In this document: positions 34,633-41,543 of the stretch, in pieces
Position numbering within the stretch: the first letter of the stretch is position 1
How the letters are laid out: each line of letters starts with the position of its first letter
Assembly: GCA_000438415.1 (NCBI GenBank)
Contig: FR902241.1
Coordinates: 67,431-113,712 of the forward strand
Length of the DNA: 46,282 nt
Direction: 5' to 3'
Source of the DNA: Clostridium sp. CAG:628
GTDB taxonomy: Bacteria; Bacillota_I; Bacilli_A; RF39; UBA660
The notes under the pieces: model-generated
What the model saw: only the letters and a program-made list of their open reading frames with translations
Database searches by the model: none
What the model was told of the DNA's origin: nothing
Position numbers and translations under genes: made by a program

Positions 34633-35817
34633 TTACATTTTTACTACTTTTATTATTGTTTTTTTACCTTTACTAACAATAGTATTATCTATTTTAATTA
34701 AAGCATTTGGATCACTTACTTTTTCATTATTAACTTTTATACCACCTTGAATAACTAATCTTCTAGCTTCACTCTTAGAAGGAGATAAATTTGTACTTAC
34801 AAGTAAATCTAATATATTTATTTCACTACTACTTACCTTTTTAGTAGGCATTTCATCATTCATTTTGCCACTAAATATATCTATACTTGTTTGTCTTGCA
34901 ATCTGCGCTTCTTCTATTCCATGTAAGTCTTTTACTACTTCAAAAGCAAGTGTTTTCTGAGCCAACCTTAATTCCGGAGCTTTATTTTGTTCTTCCATAA
35001 TACTTTCTATTTCTTCTTTACTTAAAAAAGTAAATACTTTTAAATATTCTTCTACTTTAGTATCATCACTATTAATTAAATATTGATATATTTTATATGG
35101 ACTAGTTTTTTCTTTATCAAGCCATAATGCATTACCTTCACTTTTACCAAACTTCTTTCCTTGTTTATCAAGTATTAAAGGCATAGTAAATCCATAAGCT
35201 TCTTTCCCTAAGATTTTTCTTATTAGTTCTATACCAGTTGTAATATTACCCCATTGGTCACTTCCTGCTGCTTGTAAAACACAATTTTTATTTTTATATA
35301 AATGTAAGAAATCATATCCTTGAAGCAATGTATAAGAAAATTCAGCATAAGTTATACCAGTATCTAATCTTCTAGAAATAATATCTTTATTAAGCATATA
35401 ATTAACATTTATATATTTACCTATATCTCTTAAAAAATCTAAGAAAGTAATATCTTTAGTCCAGTCATAATTATTAACTACTTCGCACTTTTCATCTAAT
35501 AGCATTTTAACTTGTTTAGTTAGACCTATAATATTTTTTTCAACTGTTTCTTTAGATATAATTTCCCTTTCAGCAGTAGGACGAGGATCTCCAATTAAAC
35601 CAGTTGCTCCTCCTACTAATATTATTGGTTTATGCCCATGTAACATAAGTCTCTTTGCTGTTACAAATGATGCATAATGTCCAATATGTAAACTATCAGC
35701 CGTTGGATCTGTTCCCAAATAGAAAGTTAAACTTTCATTATTTAAAAGATTTTCTAATTCTGGACTTGATACATCTTTAATAATACCTCTCCATTTTAAT
35801 TCTTCAAAAAATGTCAT
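34633..35817 (-). CDS. tyrS: Tyrosyl-tRNA synthetase
   Basis: About 394 residues, class I. The HIGH motif is LHIGH near 45 and KMSKS is KFGKS near 230; a C-terminal S4 RNA-binding domain (SPSKSEARRLVIQGGIKVNN) is present. KFGKS marks the TyrS subgroup known from TyrZ of Bacillus and the E. coli enzyme. ATG 35817 follows AAAGGGTGA; the upstream GTG lies inside that ribosome site. Controlled by a T-box leader that reads uncharged tRNA(Tyr). Confidence 0.96.
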   Translation of the reverse strand: MTFFEELKWRGIIKDVSSPELENLLNNESLTFYLGTDPTADSLHIGHYASFVTAKRLMLHGHKPIILVGGATGLIGDPRPTAEREIISKETVEKNIIGLTKQVKMLLDEKCEVVNNYDWTKDITFLDFLRDIGKYINVNYMLNKDIISRRLDTGITYAEFSYTLLQGYDFLHLYKNKNCVLQAAGSDQWGNITTGIELIRKILGKEAYGFTMPLILDKQGKKFGKSEGNALWLDKEKTSPYKIYQYLINSDDTKVEEYLKVFTFLSKEEIESIMEEQNKAPELRLAQKTLAFEVVKDLHGIEEAQIARQTSIDIFSGKMNDEMPTKKVSSSEINILDLLVSTNLSPSKSEARRLVIQGGIKVNNEKVSDPNALIKIDNTIVSKGKKTIIKVVKM

Positions 35818-35837
35818 AAATTTCACCCTTTCAAAAC

Positions 35838-35879
35838 AAAAAAGTAATACCTAAAGGACGAAATAATCCGTGGTACCAC
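35838..35879 (-). terminator. T-box regulated terminator
   Basis: GTGGTACC pairs with GGTATTAC (two G-U pairs), followed by six T on the minus strand. The left arm overlaps the T-box sequence, so formation is exclusive with the antiterminator. Confidence 0.8.
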
Positions 35880-36022
35880 CTTAATTTATACTCTTAACTA
35901 TAACGCGTTACCTATTAACTTCAAAAGTTTGTAATTCATATTATTATATTGTTAGTTTACACCTACCACTAACTCTCTAAAAAATATTAATAATACTACT
36001 AATAACTTCATCATAAGTTAAC
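35838..36022 (-). promoter_or_regulatory. T-box leader of tyrS (tyrosine)
   Basis: The 14-base T-box core AAGGTGGTACCACG and the following GGATTATTTCGTCC are diagnostic. Upstream are a stem-I-like region with AGAGAGTTAGTGG and a specifier triplet TAC (minus strand, 35931-35933) inside GAATTACAAAC, the tyrosine codon. Uncharged tRNA(Tyr) would stabilise the antiterminator. Confidence 0.9.
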
Positions 36023-36028
36023 AATTAA

Positions 36029-36057
36029 ATTATAGCATACTTTTAACTAGTTGTAAA
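36029..36057 (-). promoter_or_regulatory. Promoter of the tyrS T-box transcript
   Basis: Minus strand TTTACA (36052-36057), 17-base spacer, TATAAT (36029-36034). Confidence 0.8.
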
Positions 36058-36078
36058 ATATTTTGTATTCAAATTAAA

Positions 36079-36927
36079 TTACACACTTACATTCATTCTT
36101 TCCAAAATATTTACTATTTTTTCTAAGGCATCAACAGTATCTTCAAAAGAAACATTATGTGTATACTCTAATTTTAATTGATAATCATTATATACTTTTC
36201 TTAATTTATCACTTTCTTTTATTATTTCAATTATTTCTTTAAACTCCCTTATATCAAATAAAGTATTTCTTTTATTAAATGTATTTTTAATAGCTAACAA
36301 TAAATTTATATCTTTTATATTTGCATCACTATTTAGTAACATATAAATGTCATAAAAATCCTTTGCCCTTGTAGTAGTTATATTTTTACTAACTATACTT
36401 TCAAATTTTTCTGCAATTATAGTTTCAATATTGTATGCTAATATTTTAATTTCATCTGAATCAAATATAGAATTATATTTATACATAATTTCTTTAGGAG
36501 TTATTATATCACCAGTAGTAACTTCTAAGAAAAAATTAGTTTTAATTTTATCAAATTCACCTTTCACATTTATTCTAAATCCACCATATTCATCTTCATC
36601 TCTAATATCTTTAATATTTTCAATTTTAAATAAAACATTATCATTAATATCTATAGCTAGTATTTCATTAAATATATTTTGTATATTAGTTTTGTTTAAT
36701 GGTACACTTTTTAAAGTTGTATCAATATCTTTAGTTGTTCTTAAATCTTCACCTATTATAGAAGAAAGTAACACTCCGCCCTTTAATATAATATTGTTTT
36801 TGTATTTACTAACTTCTATTCTTCTTAATACACATTCAAAAAAGAACATTTGATGTAAATGATGTGTAATATTGTTATTTCCATTTGATTTTTTCTTTAT
36901 AATATAATTTAATTTATCAGAATTCAC
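36079..36927 (-). CDS. AbiEii/AbiGii nucleotidyltransferase toxin
   Basis: 282 residues. The nucleotidyltransferase signature ILKGGVLLSSIIGEDLRTTKDIDTT (quoted here in parts: LKGGVLL, RTTKDID) is followed by FRINVKGEF, FLEVTTGD and the DUF1814 core IIAEKFESIVS...TTTRAKDFYDIY. AbiEii-type toxins modify tRNA or bind nucleotides to arrest growth, giving phage abortive infection. The gene starts with GTG overlapping the antitoxin stop by one base, the usual toxin-second, coupled order. Confidence 0.88.
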   Translation of the reverse strand: MNSDKLNYIIKKKSNGNNNITHHLHQMFFFECVLRRIEVSKYKNNIILKGGVLLSSIIGEDLRTTKDIDTTLKSVPLNKTNIQNIFNEILAIDINDNVLFKIENIKDIRDEDEYGGFRINVKGEFDKIKTNFFLEVTTGDIITPKEIMYKYNSIFDSDEIKILAYNIETIIAEKFESIVSKNITTTRAKDFYDIYMLLNSDANIKDINLLLAIKNTFNKRNTLFDIREFKEIIEIIKESDKLRKVYNDYQLKLEYTHNVSFEDTVDALEKIVNILERMNVSV

Positions 36928-37520
36928 TATAATAATACCTCCATTAATTCTACCACCTCACTTTCAATATTCATTTTCTTAGCATATTTAATTAGTTTTA
37001 AAATATTTTTATTTTTACTTTTAGCATAATTTTTTAATGCCTTTGAATAAATTTCTTTATCCATTTTATTCTTATCTTTAATAATGTCACAAATTGTTCT
37101 TTCAATATCATAACACTTGACATTTAAACCATTAATCGTTTTAATTTCAATTATTCCTAACTCAAAAATATCATTTTTAACATATCTTAAAGAAACATTG
37201 CTATTATTTAATAATTTACCATTATAATTGTATGGAACAGTAATATCATAAACTAATGGAATTCTTTCAGACATGTTATGCAAATACAAAGAAGTAGCAT
37301 GTGAATAACACATTTTCTTACTACTTTTAGATAAAATATATAAGTTATCAATAGGATACTTAGGCAATTTGTAAATTCCACTTTCTACTTTCTCTAATTT
37401 CTTATCGGTTACTAAATTACATAAAAAAGTACTATTAATATCCATAATTTCTGCTTCTTTTTGAGTAATATATCCATTATTTTTTCTAGCATAATCTAAA
37501 ATTTTATCATAATTATTCAT
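36927..37520 (-). CDS. AbiEi-type antitoxin
   Basis: 197 residues. N-terminal winged-helix domain (YDKILDYARKNNGYITQKEAE ends near residue 23; KLEKVESGIYKLP near 45), then the AbiEi C-terminal part with CYSHATSLYLHNMSERIP and VKCYDIERTICDII. Type IV antitoxin that represses its own operon by binding inverted repeats. The promoter and a suitable inverted repeat are directly upstream. Confidence 0.88.
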   Translation of the reverse strand: MNNYDKILDYARKNNGYITQKEAEIMDINSTFLCNLVTDKKLEKVESGIYKLPKYPIDNLYILSKSSKKMCYSHATSLYLHNMSERIPLVYDITVPYNYNGKLLNNSNVSLRYVKNDIFELGIIEIKTINGLNVKCYDIERTICDIIKDKNKMDKEIYSKALKNYAKSKNKNILKLIKYAKKMNIESEVVELMEVLL

Positions 37521-37541
37521 ACATATTCATTTCCTTTTTCT

Positions 37542-37564
37542 AGGAAAATTATATCATTTTTCCT
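37542..37564. promoter_or_regulatory. Inverted repeat operator over the -10 of the abiE promoter
   Basis: AGGAAAA (37542-37548), 9 bases, TTTTCCT (37558-37564). The arms bracket the -10 box of the antitoxin promoter, as expected for autoregulation by AbiEi. Confidence 0.55.
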
Positions 37565-37576
37565 CGATTTTGTCAA
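37548..37576 (-). promoter_or_regulatory. Promoter of the abiE operon
   Basis: Minus strand TTGACA (37571-37576), 17-base spacer, TATAAT (37548-37553): a full consensus promoter. Confidence 0.85.
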
Positions 37577-37602
37577 TTAAAAAACTTACTAACGTTAAAA
37601 AA

Positions 37603-38129
37603 CTAACTACTTAATATATTACTCCTACTTTCTTTATATTCACTTTCAGTAATAACTCCATCCTTATATAAACTCTCTAATTCATCAAGCTTATCCTTTT
37701 TACTTTTATTTACCATCCTATTTTTCTTTTTTGTTTTAACAATATCCTTTTCTTTTTCTGGAATATTATCTTCTAAATAATCAAGTAATGTAATTGGAAA
37801 AAATAATTTATATCTACATTTATTAACAAAATAGTTTATATATATACATTACTTATATCATTATGATTAAAATAATAATATGTTTCAAAAATAAGCCCAT
37901 CACTCAATTTAATTAGATCATTTATATTATTAGAAGTAAGTGTTTCACCTGAAGTATCAATCATATAACTTATATATAATGGACAACTATAATTATCAAG
38001 CACATTACTAATTGTTACATTATCCTTGTATTTTCCTTCTTTACAAAACATACTTACTATTTTATCTTTATTATTTAAAGAATTATTTTTATTCTTAATA
38101 TTATCTATTATATTTTTCAATAATAACAC
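37603..38129 (-). pseudogene. Frameshifted gene with SHOCT-like C-terminus
   Basis: The first frame (37836-38129, GTG start, 97 codons) ends at a (TA)5 run (37837-37846). Removing one TA lets it continue through NYFVNKCRYKLFFPITLLDY and a Lys-rich linker to DELESLYKDGVITESEYKES, ending at the TAG at 37603. That tail has the 'L..L...G.IT..EY...' pattern of SHOCT domains. No ribosome site precedes the GTG, which follows directly on the terminator of the YtxH gene, so the 5' end is probably also lost. A sequencing error in the TA run, or slippage-based switching, remain possible. Confidence 0.6.
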
Positions 38130-38169
38130 ATAAAAAAATAAGAGACCTAGTTATTTATTTGAACTAGGT
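38130..38169 (-). terminator. Terminator after the YtxH-like gene
   Basis: Minus strand ACCTAGTT pairs with AACTAGGT, then CTCTTATTTTTTT. It overlaps the end of the gene. Confidence 0.7.
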
Positions 38170-38612
38170 TTCTTAACAGTTTTCTTTTTATTAACTTTTT
38201 TATTACTTTCTTCTTCACTTTCAAGTTTACTAACTACTTCTCTAGCAGCTTTAAGTGCATAATCTTTAACTTCACTAACAGCTTTTTCTACTACAGGTGT
38301 TCCTTTTTCTTTAGCAACTTCATATAATTCATTAGCTTTCTTTTCTATTTTTTTAGCTTGACTCTTAGCTATTTCTAAAGCTTTTTCTTTATCTAAATCT
38401 TTTACTTGCATTCTTAATTCTTCCACTCTTTGAAGAATATCTGCTTTAACATCATCTGTATCAATTAACTTAGCCTTTTCAACTAATTCGTTAAATTTAA
38501 TTTTTAATTCACGACGTGTTTTGCTTCCTTCTTGAGGCGCAAATAGAAGTGCTAATCCTGCACCTAATCCTGCTCCTAAAATAAATTTACCCATTCCACT
38601 TTTCTTACTCAT
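38151..38612 (-). CDS. YtxH-domain protein
   Basis: About 153 residues. The N-terminal GKFILGAGLGAGLALLFAPQ followed by EGSKTRRELK is the YtxH signature (a membrane-inserting Gly-rich helix with the APxxGxxxR motif). A long charged, probably coiled helix and a Lys-rich tail follow. These general-stress proteins are membrane-associated; mechanism unknown. ATG 38612 follows GAGGAAG; it overlaps the upstream DUF948-like gene by 8 bases, the usual pairing of these two families. Confidence 0.85.
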   Translation of the reverse strand: MSKKSGMGKFILGAGLGAGLALLFAPQEGSKTRRELKIKFNELVEKAKLIDTDDVKADILQRVEELRMQVKDLDKEKALEIAKSQAKKIEKKANELYEVAKEKGTPVVEKAVSEVKDYALKAAREVVSKLESEEESNKKVNKKKTVKKPSSNK

Positions 38613-38889
38613 AATCTTCTTCCTCGCTTTCCTTTTTTCCAAATATTTTATTAACTGCTCCCATTAAGTATCCTACTATAGTATTCCCAATTTGATTAAA
38701 TTTATTAGTAGTAAAATCAATTATATCAAATAGTTTATCTAAACTTTCTGCTTTTTTAGTTAAATTATCAAGTAAATAGTTAGTCTTATTTACAGTACCA
38801 ATTAATTTTATGACAAATACAGTTAAAGATATTACAAATACTATTAATGATATATATAGCACAATTAGTAATGCATCGCTTAGTCCCAT
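38605..38889 (-). CDS. DUF948-like small membrane protein
   Basis: 94 residues: one N-terminal membrane helix (about 5-30), a helical segment TVNKTNYLLDNLTKKAESLD and an acidic tail. The organisation and its overlap with a YtxH gene match DUF948/YtxG-type proteins. It lies 4 bases after the 295-residue gene and is co-transcribed with it. Confidence 0.75.
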   Translation of the reverse strand: MGLSDALLIVLYISLIVFVISLTVFVIKLIGTVNKTNYLLDNLTKKAESLDKLFDIIDFTTNKFNQIGNTIVGYLMGAVNKIFGKKESEEEDYE

Positions 38890-38892
38890 AAA

Positions 38893-39780
38893 TTATTCTC
38901 CTTTCTTTTCTTCATACATAGAGTCTATTAAGTTAAATAAGTCATGTTCTAAAGTTTTATCACTAACACCCTCTTCACTTTCTTCACTACTAAAAGCTTC
39001 TTCACTTATTTTACTCAAATAGTCTTCTTCTTTAACATTTTTACTTTCTTCTTCATCTTCCATCTTGTCTTTAATCTTTTCTTCTATTTCTCCAATAGAC
39101 ATGCTTTTGTTACCTTCTATTTCATTAAGTAAGTCTTCTATACTCTTAGTATCATTTTTTATATCAGTTTCAGTTTCAATAGTTTTTTCACTTAGTTTTG
39201 TTAAAGTATTTTCTAACTCATCTTCTAAAGTACCATATGCTTTTCTTCTAACAGCATCATAATTCATTTCATTTGGTTCAGTAACCCTATTAAATGATTT
39301 ATTGCTTTCTTGTCTTTCAATTATTTCTTCTTTAGTATAATTTTTATCAAGAACACCATAAACTGGACTTATAACTGGACTAGGTTTAAAAATTCTTTCT
39401 GGTTTCTTTTCAGGTTCTTTAGTATTAGTCTTATTTTTAAATAAATCAGCATACTTGTTTTCTCTAGGTGTCTCTTTTTCTCTTCTTTTAGGTTCTTCAT
39501 AAGACATACTTCTACTTGCTCTAGTAGGTTTAATTTCATCTTCTTCATCAACCATAGGAAATTTAAAAGTATTAACCGGTTGTGTCTTAAATAACTCACG
39601 CTCAGTATATATAGGAGTAACTGGTTTTACTTCTTCTTTAGGTCTAGAAATAACTTCTTCTCTTCTAATACTTTTAACTTCTTCAATTTTAGGTCTTTCT
39701 TCTTTCTTAACAGTTTCTTCAGGTACTTCTATAATTTCTTCATCATAGAATATATTTTTAATTTTTCCAAATAATCCCAT
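38893..39780 (-). CDS. Highly charged, mostly disordered cytoplasmic protein with conserved short motifs
   Basis: 295 residues. It begins MGLFGKIKNIFYDEE, an amphipathic helix like the membrane-targeting start of SepF, but the SepF core is absent. The rest is rich in Glu, Lys, Arg and Pro with short conserved-looking motifs: NTFKFPMVDEED and FKPSPVISPVYGVLDKNYTK, then an acidic coiled tail. Such a protein could tether partners to the membrane, for example in division. That is inferred; no family is recognised. It lies between a lipoprotein and the DUF948/YtxH pair in one operon. Confidence 0.75.
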   Translation of the reverse strand: MGLFGKIKNIFYDEEIIEVPEETVKKEERPKIEEVKSIRREEVISRPKEEVKPVTPIYTERELFKTQPVNTFKFPMVDEEDEIKPTRASRSMSYEEPKRREKETPRENKYADLFKNKTNTKEPEKKPERIFKPSPVISPVYGVLDKNYTKEEIIERQESNKSFNRVTEPNEMNYDAVRRKAYGTLEDELENTLTKLSEKTIETETDIKNDTKSIEDLLNEIEGNKSMSIGEIEEKIKDKMEDEEESKNVKEEDYLSKISEEAFSSEESEEGVSDKTLEHDLFNLIDSMYEEKKGE

Positions 39781-39792
39781 AATACACTCTCC

Positions 39793-40416
39793 TTACTCAG
39801 TATAAGAGTCATACTCATATACATCTAAAATATTTCTATCATCTTTCTTGTTATTTGGTTTCTTAATTTCATAAGTATTTTCTTTACCAGCAGTATTCTT
39901 ATTACTTATAAAAGATGCTATAACACTATTGTTATATCTCATAGAAGATAATATTATCATAGAAGAATTAATTGCACTATTTAATTCATTTTCTTTTACA
40001 CTTACTTCTATACAACTATAATTATACAACATTTTTAAGTAAAAGTAACTATTTTTTCCTTTTCTTACTTCAATATATCCAAATATATCTCCATTACTAA
40101 TAGTATCACTATAGTATAAAAGTGGATCTATTTGATATTCTGACTTAAATTTACTATTATATGCATTTATATCTATATTTAAGTAATATTTATTTCCATT
40201 ATTAAGTAATACATGATTAAAATCTTTATCTTCTAATAATGAGAAATCCCTTGGTTTATAGTATTTAAAGCCTATTCCACTAGTGTTTGTATATTTACTC
40301 TTATTAGTAATTATATCATTAATATCTTCTTTAACATTTGTTAAATCACTACTATTATTTTGAAGTGAACAACCTGATATTATAAAAACTGATAACAAAA
40401 TTAAAATCTTTTTCAT
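39793..40416 (-). CDS. Lipoprotein of unknown function
   Basis: 207 residues with the lipobox VFIISGC; Cys16 is the expected lipidated residue. The exported domain has ISNGDIFGYIEVRKGKNSYF and LKMLYNYSCIEVSV, suggesting a small beta-rich fold. First gene of the operon continuing with the 295-residue, DUF948-like and YtxH-like genes. A TATAAT lies about 40 bases upstream. Confidence 0.8.
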   Translation of the reverse strand: MKKILILLSVFIISGCSLQNNSSDLTNVKEDINDIITNKSKYTNTSGIGFKYYKPRDFSLLEDKDFNHVLLNNGNKYYLNIDINAYNSKFKSEYQIDPLLYYSDTISNGDIFGYIEVRKGKNSYFYLKMLYNYSCIEVSVKENELNSAINSSMIILSSMRYNNSVIASFISNKNTAGKENTYEIKKPNNKKDDRNILDVYEYDSYTE

Positions 40417-40507
40417 AACATCACACTCATTTCTACTCCTATTATAACAAAAATTACATAAAATTGGTAGTGTCTTTTTTTGTAAAATTAATTTACAGTA
40501 GTTTACA

Positions 40508-41125
40508 CTATATTTTAATAACTTTTACATAATTTATATTTTTACCTTTACTTATAAACTTATTTTCATATTCTGTTCTTATATCATCAAAATAGTTAGT
40601 ATTCTTTTTAACTACTATATAATGATTTAGTTTATAACTTTCTAAACTAAAATTAAATAATTCATCATTATCTGTTTTTTGTTCAATCACTTTAAGTCCC
40701 TTAAATATTGAATTATATTTTTTTAAAAATACATCACTTGTTAATCTTCTTTTAATGTGTCTCTTTTTTGGCCATGGGTCAGAAAAGTTTAAGTATAATT
40801 TACTAATTTCTTTATAAAATATTTCATCTACTTTATAAGCATCAGCACATATTATTTTAATATTAGTAAGGTTTTCATTTTCTATAGTTTCAAGAGCATT
40901 TAAAAGAACACTAGGATACTTTTCAAATCCTATATAATTAACGTTTTTATTTCTTCTAGCATGTTCAATTAGAAAAGAACCTTTTCCCATACCAATTTCC
41001 AAATAAATCTTATTTTTATTATTAAAAACACTCTTCCATTTTCCTTTATATTGTTCAGGATTTTTAATAACTACTTTACTAAGACTTACTTTTTCTTCAG
41101 AACCTTTTATATGTTTTAATCTCAT
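40508..41125 (-). CDS. trmB: tRNA (guanine-46-N7)-methyltransferase
   Basis: 205 residues. The SAM motif LEIGMGKGSFL near 49-59 and the catalytic signature NFSDPWPKKRHIKRR are diagnostic of TrmB, which adds m7G at position 46 of tRNA. ATG 41125 follows AGAGGAG; the longer frame lacks a ribosome site. Promoter at 41146-41174, divergent from the gene at 41205. Confidence 0.95.
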   Translation of the reverse strand: MRLKHIKGSEEKVSLSKVVIKNPEQYKGKWKSVFNNKNKIYLEIGMGKGSFLIEHARRNKNVNYIGFEKYPSVLLNALETIENENLTNIKIICADAYKVDEIFYKEISKLYLNFSDPWPKKRHIKRRLTSDVFLKKYNSIFKGLKVIEQKTDNDELFNFSLESYKLNHYIVVKKNTNYFDDIRTEYENKFISKGKNINYVKVIKI

Positions 41126-41145
41126 AACACAACTCCTCTTATACA

Positions 41146-41174
41146 ATTATACACAATTTATCTTTATTTGTCAT
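41146..41174 (-). promoter_or_regulatory. Promoter of trmB
   Basis: Minus strand ATGACA (41169-41174), 17-base spacer, TATAAT (41146-41151). A plus-strand TATAAT at 41174-41179 may serve the divergent gene. Confidence 0.6.
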
Positions 41175-41204
41175 ATAATATTTGTAGTTAAGGGGGAAAC
41201 TTTT

Positions 41205-41516
41205 ATGAAACCAAATAGAGACATGTTTTATTCTAATTATCAAGCAGGTGGTTTTCAAGAACCAAATATGATTTATACTCCACCTCAAGGTTACAGCATA
41301 AATCAAAATTATCAAGCATATGGACCAAATGTTATGGGGTCTATTCCAAATAATCAAGTGCAAAACAATTATAATAAAGGTGGATATGTTGATGAGTATG
41401 ATGAAAGAATCACTAAAATAGAAAGACAAATTAGAAGATTAGACCAAAGACTTAGAAAGTTAGAATCAAACATAGGTATAATAGAGGAAACTGATTCTAA
41501 CCTCTATATGATATAA
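41205..41516 (+). CDS. 103-residue Tyr/Asn/Gly-rich protein with C-terminal coiled coil
   Basis: AAGGGGG precedes the ATG. The first 60 residues are low-complexity (FYSNYQAGGFQEPNMIYTPP, NQNYQAYGPN); the end is a predicted coiled coil ITKIERQIRRLDQRLRKLES. The pattern, a Tyr/Gln/Asn-rich head with a paired-helix tail, is common in coat or envelope-associated small proteins of Bacilli. No named family is recognised. Confidence 0.72.
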   Translation: MKPNRDMFYSNYQAGGFQEPNMIYTPPQGYSINQNYQAYGPNVMGSIPNNQVQNNYNKGGYVDEYDERITKIERQIRRLDQRLRKLESNIGIIEETDSNLYMI

Positions 41517-41543
41517 GCGAAGTATTACTACTTCGCCTTTTTT
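41517..41543 (+). terminator. Terminator after the 103-residue gene
   Basis: GCGAAGTA, loop TTAC, TACTTCGC, then CTTTTTT. It abuts the stop codon of the convergent 752-residue gene. Confidence 0.9.

Noticed and set aside
39369..39599. Minus-strand open frame of 76 codons
   Set aside because: Alternative frame within the 295-residue gene, no ribosome site.
41139..41429. Minus-strand open frame of 96 codons opposite the 103-residue gene
   Set aside because: No ribosome site; the plus-strand gene has a strong one and a terminator.
41517..41536. Hairpin with 8-bp stem and 4-base loop next to the second candidate variable region, read as a DGR cruciform
   Set aside because: It is followed by CTTTTTT on the plus strand and ends the 103-residue gene, so a terminator explains it.
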